From: Styela clava
Lineage: Eukaryota; Chordata; Ascidiacea; Stolidobranchia; Styelidae
Assembly: GCF_964204865.1 (NCBI RefSeq)
Contig: NC_135254.1
Coordinates: 2,361,001-2,425,000 of the forward strand
Length of the DNA stretch: 64,000 bases
Direction of reading: 5' to 3'
Shown: positions 1 through 11,174 of the stretch, piece by piece
How the letters are laid out: every line of letters begins with the position of its first letter
How positions within the stretch are numbered: position 1 is the first letter of the stretch
The notes under the pieces: generated by a model
Seen by the model: only the letters and a program-made list of their open reading frames with translations
Database searches by the model: none
What the model was told of the DNA's origin: nothing
Position numbers and translations under genes: made by a program

Positions 1-90
1 GATGTAATGCTGTCGTGGTGGTTATTTCGTGTGGCATGTCGTCACGCCGGACGAATGGCGGAGATTCGTCCGGCGTAGTGCCCCCATCCA
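1..90. other. Left-edge flank with a 13-bp hairpin
   Basis: No gene is visible. Positions 44-56 and 64-76 form a perfect 13-bp inverted repeat (arm ACGCCGGACGAAT) around a 7-base spacer. It may be the end of a small mobile element, but no partner lies in the window. Confidence 0.4.
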
Positions 91-3000
91 TTAGTGCGTT
101 TACATGGCAACGATTATCGTGCCAAAACCGTATTTTGAGCGAATCGTGTTCATGTAAACACTTTGGTTTGATCGCCAATCATGACTGAGCGTGTTTGCAT
201 CGTGATATTCCAGCACGATTGCACAGGGTAAATTAGCAGGCACGATGCTTTCCTCGCACGCGCGAACAGGGACGCGCTGACGGTGTTACTTCGGCGTTTT
301 CGAGGTCTCTTGCTCTGCGCTTCTGTGAACCTAGTGCAGTAATGCTTTCAGGGCGACAGCGTTGCAATTGCAAGCTAGTTTGAGCTGTTTGAAGTAATTA
401 TTAGTTGTAGATAGAATTCTTTACTTGCGGAATATGTTAAAATTCTTTTGGACCAACCAACAGCCTGTAATGCACAGTGCATTACGGTCTGACGGTACCG
501 GTAACTTGGTATGAATATAAAATATTGAGTACGGTAAAGTCGCGGAATTCTAGTGCTACAAATGACTGAAACGTATGTAAGTGTAGAAGTTCCCCGGATT
601 ACGGTATGTAATTTAGCCAAGGGTACAGTCAGATAGTAGTATGTTAAACACAAGTACAGCACTGATACGAGTCAGGAACTAGTGGACAAGAATAGGCCTA
701 TGGCTGTTCGGAGCTTTTCAACCCTACCCTAGTCTAGCAAAGCAAACGTCAAAACGTTATCAGTTAAATCGATTATCGTTTTTTATTTCAAAAATTTAAT
801 TTCTTGACATAATGAATTGCATTCATAGCATTTAGCAAACTGTTATTTAATTTATATTTAAACATTAGTTATCGCAGAAAAATAGTAGTACAGTTTATGT
901 TTGTGAGTGAAATGGAGTCAATGTCAAGTCCGAAAGCTAAGTGGGAGGACAACGAGGTTATCTCTACTCAATTTTTAGAAAATTGCAATTGATTTTCGTT
1001 GAAATATTATCAAATACGAACTATGTTAAATTCTTGACTAGCAGTATGTTTTCAGTTTTTCAATTAGCTGGTTACTAAAGCTGGATGTTTTTACATTTGT
1101 AGTTTCCAACAAATACGTTATAAAGTGAGGGTCTTATGGTCTACTTTCAACAAGATATACGTCTGCATTGTGTTGATGGGACGACTCACATAACATGTGA
1201 TTATTATGATGAGCTTTATGAAATGCTTGGCCACCACCCAGATGTTGATAATATTAATATGGGAGTGGATATTGGAATCAAAGATGCTGTATCACTAGGT
1301 AACTATTTTTCTTTGATGTTTTGGATTGATGCATTTTGTCAGTTCCCTATTACCTGTATACTGGTGTATGTCATGTTTTTATTTTATTTCAGAAATTGAT
1401 AAACCAAGGGATGCAATGCTTTCAAGCAAACCAGAACCAGGTATGTCTTCGTGTGTAGTTCAGTTCTATATACTTTTTTTAATTTTCAATATACTTATAT
1501 ATTTCGTATAGCTCTTACTGATAGCCAGCAGTGAGCCTGGCCCAGACTTTGACTGCAGAGGATAATAAATGAAGTTGTCACCTCAATCAACTGCTCCATG
1601 CGCCATAATGATTAATGGCTTAAATATTCCCATACCTGGCATAAACAGATATCCAGACGAGCATATGATTAAGCCGTCTGTGATTAATGACCCTTCTCAC
1701 TTCCTGAGATAGTTATTCTGTTATCACCCTAATAATGTCATTTTAGCACACAAATTTATTAGGATAGGAAATTGACGATTGTCTTTTTAAAATTGTTTTG
1801 CTTATGTTTAATGTTGAAGAAGATGCAGCTTCAACTACAGACACATCTGTTGATACTTCATCCAATCATAGAGGGAATCCAGAATCTGGTTCGTATCTAT
1901 AAAAATATTTGTTATATATTATATGTCTCAACCAAAACATCATGCTACTTAACTGAGATAAGTCTTATTCAATTATATTTCCATGAAAGTTTGACTAAGA
2001 ATTGTGCTTTTCCTAGTTAGGTAAAAGTCTCTTAATGCCACTATGCAGGGAAAAGACCTTTAGTTGACTTTGAAATCCTTTTCGAGAAACAAAGGGAGTG
2101 GGAAGAAAAAATGATGCACGGGCAAATGGAAGCCCATGCCCGATTGATGAGAGAGACTGTGCAACAGATGGGGACGATACTTTTTGCGTGTGTATCTCAG
2201 CTTTCAAAAAATCGAGGTAAAAGCTCATATTTTGCTTAGGCGCAATATATAAGGCAATTCCCTTCTGGAGAAAAATTTTCTTTGTAAAAAGCGAGAAGTA
2301 ATATGTTTAAAATACACCCCGCTCCTACTGCCACACATAATTTATTGTAAGAGATTTAATTGTAAACTTTGTTTTAAGGGTCCAAGAAGTAAGTATGGTT
2401 CATTGTGCCACAACAAGGTCACCCGTTTGTAAAAAGCAGTTCAAGTTGAAGCATAAAAAATTTGTTTATCATCTGCATGAGAAACTGAAACGATTAGCAG
2501 CTCTGTTGATACATCGCACAGGAATAAAATCAAAACCATTGTGTTGTGGCATGGTCCGATCAAAGTGTATGGATATAGGCAAGCCTTTACGATATAAATA
2601 GATTTTCTCCACAAGAAAGCTTAATGAGGGGAAGGTTTTGTACATCAACTTAATGGAATGACTACAGAGATACATTTGGAATAAATCCTAGAACAGTTGT
2701 TCCAAGCCTCTGCACGCCTAATTTTGAACTCTTTAATGTGGTTTATATTCTATATAAACGAGCATCATGGTAAAATAAATAAAGTTCGTAACCAACGCAA
2801 TAATCCCCGATTGCCTGGGAAACGTCGCTGTAGTGTAGTAAGTAAAGTGTTGAAAATCGCCAAGCGTTTGTAATTGATATGTACTGATATTTTGAAATAT
2901 GCCAGATAGAAGATATGAAGAACTAACAGCATATTTGCGAAATTTGTAACTTTGCTCTGTTTCATATAAATGAGAAACTTATTAACACGTACAAGATCGC

Positions 3001-3140
3001 TGACTTGTAAAATTAAAAACATTTTGAACAAAAATGGATTCATGTTCTGCAGTTAAACCGAATTTAAAAGCAGCCGCGGAGCATGAAACTGGCAATGGTA
3101 TTTAAGTTAACGCCAAGTACGATACCCACGATTTTAAACC
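91..3140 (+). repeat. Left arm of the giant inverted repeat
   Basis: This arm is collinear with 3261-6388 in reverse orientation. Compared with the right arm it lacks most of the first Myb/SANT exon (sequence after about 957) and keeps the better copy of the last coiled-coil exon (2049-2216). Small indels scattered along both arms show they have diverged for some time and are not a recent duplication. Confidence 0.75.
907..2216 (+). pseudogene. Decayed Myb/SANT-like DNA-binding protein gene, left arm copy
   Basis: Exon-like blocks with splice borders appear in order. A fragment of the Myb/SANT start lies at about 907-957 (MESMS, then KWEDNEV). Block 1103-1298 runs from AG to GT and encodes an ITCDYYDEL segment followed by GHHPDVD, the 'YDELDEILGHRP' region that follows the SANT domain in this family. 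A 48-base block lies at 1393-1440, an acidic Ser/Thr-rich block at about 1805-1886, and a 168-base block at 2049-2216 encodes a charged helical segment (REWEEKMMHGQMEAHARLM) ending at a GT donor. One base is missing in 1103-1298 relative to the other arm (196 versus 197 bases), which shifts the frame, and most of the SANT domain is deleted. Harbinger transposons carry such an accessory SANT protein, which helps transposase reach the nucleus and bind the ends; function here is surely lost. Confidence 0.7.
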
Positions 3141-4060
3141 TACTACGTTTACATGGTCACGATAATCGTTTTATCAAAAAACGTTTCCACATCGTATTTC
3201 GGACAATCGAAAGCCAAAATATGTCTCGTGTTTACATGAACACCATTGAATTTCGATCCTGTTTAAAATCGTTGGCATCGTACTTGGAGTTGAAAACAGT
3301 TGCCAGTTTCATCTTCCACGGCTGCTTTTAAACTCGGTTTAACTGCTGAAAATGAATTCATTTTTTGCAAAATGTTTTTAATTTTACAAGTTCACTATCT
3401 TGTACGTGTTTTATAAGTTTCTCATTCATACGAAACAGAGCAAAGATACAAATTTCGCGAATATCCTGCTAGTTCTTCATATCTTTTATCTGACATATTC
3501 CGAAATATCAGTACATATCAACTACAAATGCTGGGCGATTTTCAACGCTTTACTACACTACAGCTACGTTTCCCAAGCAATCTGGAATTATTGCTTTGGT
3601 CACTAACTTTATCTATTCTACCATGATGCTCATTTATATACAGATTACAAACCACATTGAAGAGTTCAAAAATGGGCGTGCGGAGGCTTTGCACATCTGT
3701 TCTAGTCTATCTGCAGAAATTTATTCCAATTGTCTCCCTGCAATCATTCCATTAAGTTGGTGTGCAATACCTTCCTTTCATTAGGCTTTTTGGTGGAGAA
3801 AATCTATTTATATTATAAAGCTTGCCTATACCCCCACACTCTGATCGGACCATGCCACAACACAATGGTTTTGATTTTATTACTGTGCAATGCAATATAT
3901 GTAATAAAACAACAACATTGGATCCACAGAGCTAATCGTTTCAGTTTCTCATGCAGATGATAAACGAATTTTTGATGCTTCAACTCGAACTGCTTTTTAC
4001 AATCGGGTAACCTTGTTGTCACACAATCATCCATATTTACTTCTCAGACCCTTATTACAA

Positions 4061-5484
4061 TTAGATCTCCAGATTACGTGTGGCAGTAGGAGCGGGGTGT
4101 ATTTTAAACATATTAATTCCGGCTATTTTACAAAGCAGTTGGTTGTAGTCGAGGGAGTAACATTTTTTTAAGGGAATTGCCTTATATATACGCCTAAGCG
4201 AAACATAAGCTTTTACCTCGTTTTTTGAAAGCTGAGACACACATGCAAAGAGTATTGTCCCCATTTGTTGCACAGTCTCTCTCATCAATTGCGCACCAAT
4301 TCCTAGTTAAACTTATATGGAAATATAATTAAATAAGACTTATCTCAAATTGAAAGGGATGTACGAATGCCACTTTTGTCGCCGATGCCGATACAGATAC
4401 CAAACTGATACATTAAGTTACGTGCGCAAGATTTTGTTCCAATATCAAAACATCATTCTTTTTTTAGCCGATACCGAAATATTGGCCGATATCAATGCAT
4501 CAGTACATTTCCAATTAGGTAGCATGATGTTTTGGTTGAGACATATAATATACCGGTATACCAAATATTTATATAGACACAAACCAGATTCTGGATTCTC
4601 CCCATGATTGGATGAAGTATCAAAAGATGTCTCTGTAGTTGAAGCTGCATCTCCTTCAACATCTAAGCATAAGCAAAACAATTTTGAAAAGACAGTCGGC
4701 AATTTCCCATAATAATAAATTTATGAGCTAAAATGACATTATTAGGGTGATAACAGAATATGATTCTCACAGTAGCCCACATAGTAGTATATTACTCATA
4801 GAACGGCTTAATCATATGCTGAACATTAGCCTCTGGCTCATAGCCTCAAAAACATCAAAGAAAAATTGTTACCTAGTGATACAGCGTTTGTGATTCCAGT
4901 ATCCACTCCCATATTTGTATAATCAACATCTGGGTGGTGGCCGAAGATTTCATCAAGCTCATCATAATAATCACATGTTATGTGAGCCGTCCCATCAACA
5001 GAATGCAGACGTACTATCTTGTTGAAAGTAGACCATAAGGCCTTCACTTTATAATGTATTTGTTGGAAACTACAAATGAAAAAAACATCTAGCTTTAGTA
5101 ACCAGCCAATTGAAAAACTGAAAACATACTGCTAGTCAAGAATTTAACATAGTTCGTATCTAATATTATTTCAACAAAATCCAATTGCAAATGTCTAAAA
5201 ATTAGGTAGAAATAACTTTTCAGAAATGACTAAAATATATGAATCAAAGAACTGAAACTGTATAACATAACGATTGTGCTTCCAAACCTTTTCTTGTATC
5301 CCTTCGCTGTCAACTGTTTCTCAACTTCTTTGTACAAAACTTCTGATCTTGACTCCTCTTGGTAAAGCAGAACAACCAGATTCATTTCTCGAACAATGCC
5401 AAGCATTGTTTTAACCTCGTTGTCTTCCCACTTAACTTTCAGATTTGACATAGACTCCATCTCACTCATGAACATAAACTGCAC
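4061..5484 (-). pseudogene. Decayed Myb/SANT-like DNA-binding protein gene, right arm copy
   Basis: The first exon-like block (5484 to about 5288) encodes a SANT-type helix region: KVKWEDNEVKTMLGIV, then RSEVLYKEVEKQLTAKGYKK, with the first-helix Trp conserved, ending at an AG/GTTTGG donor. After an intron, block 5069-4873 (AG and GT at its borders) continues with KVKALWSTFNKIVR, then YYDELDEIFGHHPD, in an open frame. Further blocks lie near 4690-4600 (acidic, Thr/Ser-rich) and 4289-4210 (MRETVQQMGTILFACVSQL, the end of the helical segment). The exon between them and part of the coiled-coil exon are missing, so no full protein can be made. The family assignment rests on the SANT plus YDELDEIxGHxP pattern. 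Confidence 0.72.
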
Positions 5485-5650
5485 TACTACTTTTCTGCGA
5501 TAAATATAAATCAGTAAACCAAATAAAGGTTTGCTATGAATGGATTATGTCAATAAATTACATTTGGTAAATTTTCGAAATCAAGAACAGTACCGGTACT
5601 GTATTTTTGACGTAGCCTATGAATATATCAGTATATATAATCTATAATTA

Positions 5651-5687
5651 ACATGCCCTACGTTCTAACTTAGAACGTAGGGCATGT
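5651..5687. repeat. 37-bp near-perfect palindrome
   Basis: ACATGCCCTACGTTCTAA at 5651-5668 is exactly reverse-complemented at 5670-5687 with one base between. It sits in the right arm of the foldback element and is absent at the matching place in the left arm (about 720-745), so it arose or was inserted after the arms separated. Confidence 0.85.
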
Positions 5688-6395
5688 AACGTTTGCTTTG
5701 CTAGCTGTGGTTGAAAAGCTCCACACATCCCTGCCCTGGCTGCCCATAGCCCTATTCTTGTCTCGTACTATTCCCTGACTCGTACCGGTATCAGTTCTGC
5801 GTAGGCTACTTGATTTTACAGATAAAACATCCTACTGTCTGACTGTATCTTTTGCTAAATTCCATAATCCACGGAACTTAAACACTTAGTTATGTTTCAG
5901 CCATTTATGGCACTAGAATTCCGCCACTTTACTTAATATTTTATACCGGTATCCAGTTACGGCACCGTACCAGTATTGTATTGTGCAGGACAGGCCGTTG
6001 TTGGTTCAGAAAGAAGTTTAACATATTTTCCGCAAGTAAAGAATTCTATCTAGCGTTACTGATGATTACTTCAAAAAGCTCAAACTCGCTTGCAGTTGAA
6101 ACGCTGTCGCGCTGCAAGCATTACCGGTACCGGTACGGTACTGCATTAGGTCCACAGAAGCGCAGAGCAAGCGACCTAGAAAACGCTGAAGTAAAACCGT
6201 CAGCGCGCCCCGTTCGCGCGTGTGAAGAAAGCATCGTGTTTGCAGATCTACCCTGTGCAATCGAGCTGGAATATCACGATGCAAACACGCCGAGTCATGA
6301 TTGGCCATCGAACCAAAGTGTTTACATAAACACGATTCGCTCAAAATACGGTTTTGGCACGATAATCGTTGCCATGTAAACGCACTAAATATAAT

Positions 6396-6600
6396 GATGT
6401 CATAGCTCTTCATCACCATATAGTGACAATTCACGAACACGACATTCAGATTGCCAATAAGACCTCTCAGAGGCCCGCAATAGGCAAAAATCATTACTGA
6501 AGATAATTTGGAAGATTTAATATTTTATTTTAAATTGTACACACTACCAAATAAAGCAATTGAAATGAAAATGTATAAGATGTTGATGGAATTTATTCTT
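6396..6600. repeat. Flank of the foldback element with two short dispersed repeats
   Basis: 6396-6446 (TGACAATTCACGAACAC core) recurs at 11271-11320, and 6456-6497 (GACCTCTCAGAGGCCCGCAA core) recurs at 12769-12822 and 12885-12940. The three places share only these modules, so they are probably parts of one dispersed element. No gene is seen here. Confidence 0.6.
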
Positions 6601-6609
6601 CTTCCGCTT

Positions 6610-8715
6610 CTTCCGACCAATGACATTAAACAACATGATGCGCAACTCCGGCATTTTTGTCCGAAGATCGTATTCGATAGCACGCTCCAATGCACATACT
6701 TGACGAGACGAAAACGAGCGGATGTGTGCTGCTTTCAAGGCATAGCACGAATGGTGTTCGTGCCTGCTTTGACAGTTGTATGATATTTTGGAAAGTTAAG
6801 GTAAAGGTAAATACTATTGTTGTATAATATCACACCCGGGCATCGCACTGTTAAAAAAAGTACATGTGGGAATGTCAGCCTTTGTCAAATACTACGAACT
6901 TATTAATTCAGTACGGTACTTGGTTGCCCATTTGCCGAAATTACATATTTACTTACGGTTTCAAATAGTTCATGCACCTCCAGTTAGATTTTTTTAATCA
7001 GTGAGGATGTTGATTGCTGCTCATTGTAACATACTATTGCGCATTCACTTTTATTTCGTGTTGAATCAAAGTGTTATTAACAAGTTCACCTAACATTTCA
7101 CTCATACCGGTCTATATTGTATAGTCTGATCTCTCAAGTATTGAGTTTATACTGTTGTAGTATTTTTGTTAATTTTAGGTTCATATATTTAGATAAAGTT
7201 ATTTTTAGTGTATGTATTATTCTTTCCTTATTCAAAGCTTGTTCAAAAATGATTTTGATGGTTGTACATAGAATTTTATGATTTTTTATAATAAATACAG
7301 TAACTTGCAAATGTTGCAATAATAGTGGAATGCAAATATTAATATGTAATTGCATTTGAAATTGAAGAAAATAATAAAACTTAATCCAACTGTTTAGTTG
7401 CTGCAATCCAACTGTTTAGTTGCATCACAATATATGTCACAAACTAAAACTATCTTAAGAATATCTTTTAAGTATACATTATCAAAAACTGTTTGCGGCT
7501 CTCGAAAACCCATAAGTTTGACACCACTGATCTATTCTAGACGATTCAAGCATTGCATTACTTCAATTAAATTGAAATAATCTCGCTATATTAAATACAA
7601 AATCGTTGCTATCATAAAGGTAAACCATATTGGCCTTCACAAAGCAATAGAGGCAAAATTGAGAGTTCATGAACTATGAACATTTGTTTTGTCTTGAACT
7701 TTTCATACTCCACAGCCCCTATTAATTTTTTTTAATTTTAATTACCATGTGATTGATGGTCATACATATCTTTAACTTGTATTTTCTGTCATGATGTATT
7801 ATCTCTATCTCAATGTGCCAAACTATTAATTAGTGTGCATATTTTGCTTTTGCTTCCAGATGACATAAATGTATTGTTTTGTTTATTACCTCAGCTTGGA
7901 GTATTTTTAACTCTTGTTGTAATCAGAATTCACAATCAATAGGAATTATAAACAGCCAACAATCAATGAGAATTATATGCGAAATCCCTCGCAATAAATT
8001 TGTCTAAAATCGGAGGAAGGCAAAAAATATAGGTAGTTTCCATTCACACACGCATTTCAAGAAGACTTGCTCGAGCTAAATGAGCATCGTCAGGTGGTCG
8101 GTAAGGCTGCAAGTTGAATTCAGCCATGCAACCTACCGCATAGAAGATAATATTAATTAGTGGGCTATGAGCTAAATTCCTAAATTTAAACAATCCTATC
8201 TACGATGCATTATGTACCAGCAATGTTACCTACGATTAACTGAATATGTAATATGTCTAATAAATTCACCTACAAAAGCAAGTTCGATAGGTGCAAACTT
8301 TGTGTTATGGAATTGTATCACAGCACAGTTTTGTATGACACCCTCTTTAAATTAAAATTACTAACTTTGAACTTTGTCATTATCTGCAAAATGTTCCAAA
8401 CAAATCTTTCCGCTATCGCGTTTGTAATCTTCTTATGATGTCCAGAATTGCTCTTTACAGCTTGCATGCCATACCAGCTTTCCAAGTGAGCAAAACTTCT
8501 CAGATATAGAGATTATTTTGTTTCGTTACAGGCGCAAAAAGACAGGTACTACACCTAAAAAAGACGCCGAGTAGCAAAAGCGAGCGGAAAACGGACGCGA
8601 AAGGCGACGAGAAATATGTGCATTGGAGCGTATCATGAAATACAATCTTTCGCCTGTAGTCTTATGGAGTGACGTCAGAGTTGCCTATCATGTTGTTTAA
8701 TGTCATTGTTCCGAC
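6610..8715. mobile_element. Possible 2.1-kb DNA transposon remnant bounded by diverged inverted repeats
   Basis: 6610-6720 matches the reverse complement of about 8565-8715. Two blocks are nearly identical: 22 bases at 6618-6639 and 8687-8708, and the GCTCCAATGCACATA block near 6682 and 8630. The roughly 1.8 kb between the arms is AT-rich, with no recognisable transposase and no long reading frame. No target duplication is obvious, so the class is undetermined and the element may be a fossil. Confidence 0.5.
7383..7422. repeat. Tandem 22-bp repeat, two units
   Basis: AATCCAACTGTTTAGTTG occurs at 7383-7400 and again at 7405-7422. Each unit contains a CAACT/AGTTG inverted repeat. It lies inside the AT-rich interior of the putative element and has no visible function. 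Confidence 0.85.
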
Positions 8716-8743
8716 ACACTCTCTGTGGACACACTCTCTGTGG
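8714..8743. repeat. Tandem 15-bp repeat, two units
   Basis: ACACACTCTCTGTGG is repeated exactly at 8714-8728 and 8729-8743, immediately outside the right inverted repeat of the putative element. Confidence 0.9.
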
Positions 8744-8833
8744 CGACAAGTGCATGGTATTCCGATTCCGGGAAATTTTGTCCAATGGATGTTGATGGTT
8801 CATCGGTTCCTATTTTTTATAGGGGATTTCATA

Positions 8834-8963
8834 TTCTTCCGACACGGTCTCTGTGGTGACATGTGTGGCGACAGGTTCGTGTCCGAATTCCAGTAACTTT
8901 GATCCCATTATTACCAAATCGCTTATATGCAGTTTGAATTTGCATGTGACCGTGTCGGAAGAA
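8834..8963. repeat. Short foldback, 16-bp perfect arms
   Basis: TTCTTCCGACACGGTC at 8834-8849 is exactly reverse-complemented at 8948-8963, with 98 bases between. Similar TTCCGACA motifs flank the neighbouring repeats at 6611 and 8710, so these elements may be related. Confidence 0.8.
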
Positions 8964-9301
8964 CGTTTCTCAGGCCGAAACCAACCTAATATCCGGTAGC
9001 CTTTGTGTTGACGTAGTGACATTTTTAAGAATCCCAACATTTTTCGGTAATCGATTGTTGTCGCAGGCGATACAGACAGCAATTCCCGTTTGAAAACGGC
9101 CAACGTAGACATCCTGCTGCTGTATGGCTTCCATTTTAACTTGCATGCCGGGTATATGTATTTTGATTTGATCCACCAGCATTCTATTCTGGCCATAACT
9201 GGCTGGACAGTCAATTCCATATCGGCCATCGCAATAATTATGTATACAACTTTCGATAAAATTTGAACTAGTCACTTTTATGTTTTCAGCATTAAATGCA
9301 A
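8964..9301. other. Unassigned sequence between foldback and interrupted frame
   Basis: Two overlapping minus-strand frames are open across roughly 8970-9275, but I recognise no domain in either and cannot choose between them. The stretch lies directly downstream of the interrupted minus-strand frame at 9302-10698, so it could be 3' sequence or a further exon of that unit. Confidence 0.25.
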
Positions 9302-9465
9302 TTAACTGAAATAACTGAATGCAGTTATGTCTGTTGAGGATAATTGCCCAACAGGTATATCGGATAAAATCGGGACTGGAGGGTCGCGAGCGGGCAAAAT
9401 TGGGTGATTAGTGGTTATCACCGGTAATCCTCTCCACTCATTCTCGCAGGTCGTATCCACTACAA

Positions 9466-10341
9466 CAGTGGTTCTTAAACTTTTTCGAGCGCGACCCAAA
9501 TCTGAGTTTTATGAACACTCGCGACCCAATCCTAAAAAACGCAAAATGTGTTTTTAATGTTAGTACAGTCTGACTCAAATACAGACAACTATTTATTAGA
9601 AACAGTCTATTGACTCAGTGAGATTGATGAAACTGAAATTTCCTTTTTCATTATATCTTCAATACACAGCTCTATTTTACTTAACGCAATACGCAAGTTG
9701 TCACGGGTATCGAAAGCGATTGCGAGCTTAGTTTTGATAACCGTCAGTGCCAAATATCCTCGCTCGCACAAGTGCCTTGTCGCAAATTGTAGCAGAAAAG
9801 GCGTCCGCTGTCCGTCGCAAACACGACATCCTAGCTGGCCTTCGGTATCTCTCGCAATATACAACTTTTTACTCGTCACATGTGCACGCACTGCTTCGTT
9901 CGCGGTAAATGGTGCCTCGAGATGAAGTCACATTTTCTCTAGATATTGAATAATCTAATGTCGAGAAGCGAGCTTTTCCATTGCGTCGTCTATTACAATT
10001 TTCATTACCAAAAAGACACCCATTTTTGGTTATTTTAATCCACTAAGACGACATTCCATGCGGTCAACACAACGACAAGCGACGTGCATGGTTACCGATA
10101 CCATAAAAATAATACACGTGACTGGCATATCAGAATTGTGATGTAACAATGAGCTCAAGACAGTTCTTTCCGTGAATGAAATTTTTTATTTCATTATTTT
10201 TAAATACCAGAGTTTAGAAGCTAAATTGAAACATTGGGAAAGCTGAAAATTCGTCCTTCTCCTCTTAGATTGCCCTTGCATTGACGACCTTGTCGCGACC
10301 CATTTTTAAACCTTCCGCGACCCATACTTTAAGAACCACTG
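9466..10341 (-). mobile_element. hAT-family element, 876 bp, with 8-bp target duplication
   Basis: The left end CAGTGGTTCTTAAAC and right end TTTAAGAACCACTG are terminal inverted repeats, each followed inside by CGCGACCCA-type sequence typical of hAT elements with CAGTGGTTCT ends. The flanking octamer CACTACAA at 9458-9465 is repeated exactly at 10342-10349, the 8-bp duplication expected of hAT insertion. The element keeps only the C-terminal part of its transposase, so it is an internally deleted copy that could have moved only with transposase supplied elsewhere. The exact target duplication points to a fairly recent insertion. Confidence 0.95.
9607..9891 (-). pseudogene. hAT transposase C-terminal remnant (ZBED5-like)
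   Basis: The 94-residue frame contains LLQFATRHLCERGYLALTVI, then KTKLAIAFDTRDNLRIALSK. This corresponds to the hAT C-terminal dimerisation region of ZBED5/SCAND3-type transposases, where the pattern is 'P-FATT-LCE-GFSALT-IKTK-R-L---DLR-ALS'. The BED zinc finger and the catalytic residues are missing. It lies on the minus strand of the hAT element, whose terminal repeats enclose it. Confidence 0.85.
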
Positions 10342-10698
10342 CACTACAACAATATGCTGTCCTATCTGCAACATGTTCTCCAAACGGAGAAAAATGGAGT
10401 CCATGTTAATACCAACAATGAGGACAGCCATTTTCAGGCCGAACCTCAAATACAACATTCTGTAATAATTTACCGATATATTACCAGTTTTTTTGCCCCT
10501 TGGCTGTACGATAGCCGTTAACAAAGTTTTGCTTGGCTTCTTTGTATGGAGCAACTCCCCTATTATTTTGAACTCTTCCTCCATGGGCTCATCACATTTC
10601 TCTATATCTGCTATATGCTTTTCTTCATACTCGGTATCAATAATACGCTGTAGATATGCAAAATTATGCATATCTAATTCCCTAATTAGTATAGACAT

Positions 10699-11170
10699 AC
10701 CGGTAGTTAATTATTGAGTTTTGAAGGCGATCTATAAATACAAATAAACATTTTCATTAACGTATCACGAGAGATACATTAGGTGACGCTAAAATCATTC
10801 AAAACATTGTTCGATACCAATGCTTCCCTACCCATTGTAATTCGCGGACCAGTGACATTAAATATAATGGCGTCACGAACTGACGTTTTATTATAAAAAG
10901 CAATAAATACCACCAAATTATACAATATAGCGGTCACCCATAATCTTTTAAACGCTATCTGCAGCGATAAAATCGGGAATTAATAATATCCGAATGCTAC
11001 TATATTAGAAAATAACAAATATCAATTAAAAAGCGACGTAACATATATCAACAATAGCAAAAAAAGAGGCGGTCATCGATAAATCTTAACCAGACTGTCC
11101 AAACGTAAGCGTCGTGTTAATTTATAATGCTTAAATAAAGCAAGCACGCAAATTATACAAGTTAACCGAA
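10699..11170. other. Intergenic AT-rich sequence
   Basis: No gene, RNA or clear repeat is recognised. If the minus-strand frame ending at 9302 is real, its promoter would lie here, but I see no convincing motif. Confidence 0.3.
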
Positions 11171-11174
11171 AAGT

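Larger units (their letters stand above)
91..6388. mobile_element. Giant inverted-repeat (foldback) element, probably Harbinger-derived
   Basis: The outer 30 or so bases at each end are near-perfect inverted repeats (TTAGTGCGTTTACATGG at the left, its complement at the right). Similarity continues along almost the whole length: exon-like blocks near 1103-1298 match 4873-5069 on the opposite strand, 2769-2850 matches about 3545-3624, and 3085-3140 matches 3261-3310. The arms meet at a centre of about 120 bp (3141-3260) that again contains GTTTACATG motifs like those at the termini. Both arms carry remnants of one Myb/SANT-like gene. TTA and TAA at the ends would fit the TWA target preference of PIF/Harbinger elements, but they are not a clean direct duplication and I see no DDE transposase. 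It could also be two copies of one element inserted head to head. Confidence 0.7.
3261..6388 (-). repeat. Right arm of the giant inverted repeat
   Basis: Reverse-complement counterpart of the left arm. It keeps the better first Myb/SANT exon (5288-5484) but has lost most of the coiled-coil exon. It also carries an 18-bp-arm palindrome at 5651-5687 with no counterpart in the left arm, and several TACCGGTA-type short palindromes (for example around 6121-6140). Confidence 0.75.
9302..10698 (-). pseudogene. Unrecognised reading frame interrupted by a hAT element
   Basis: On the minus strand a frame opens at ATG 10698 (MSILIRELDMHNF) and runs 119 codons to the target-site copy at 10349-10342. Skipping the hAT element and its second target copy (10341-9458), the same frame continues from 9457 (DTTCENEWRG) to a stop at 9302, for 170 codons in total. 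I recognise no domain. The protein is acidic in its first third (EEKHIADIEKCDEPMEEEF) and Pro-rich near its end. A possible small intron (GTAATA to TACAG, about 10486-10462) is an alternative reading. The clean reading frame across the insertion suggests coding sequence before the hAT arrived, but a TE-encoded protein is as likely as a host gene. Confidence 0.45.

Noticed and set aside
375-662. 95-residue minus-strand frame in the foldback arm
   Set aside because: No recognisable domain, no counterpart preserved in the other arm, and it spans terminal-repeat sequence.
2395-2601. Transposase fragment in the foldback arms (2395-2601 and 3813-4034)
   Set aside because: The two arms preserve partly matching basic frames, but I see no DDE residues or helix-turn-helix, so no function is assigned.
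5981-6494. Overlapping 132- and 142-residue frames at the right end of the foldback element
   Set aside because: They are opposite-strand shadows over the terminal inverted repeat, and the left-end equivalent is not open in the same way.
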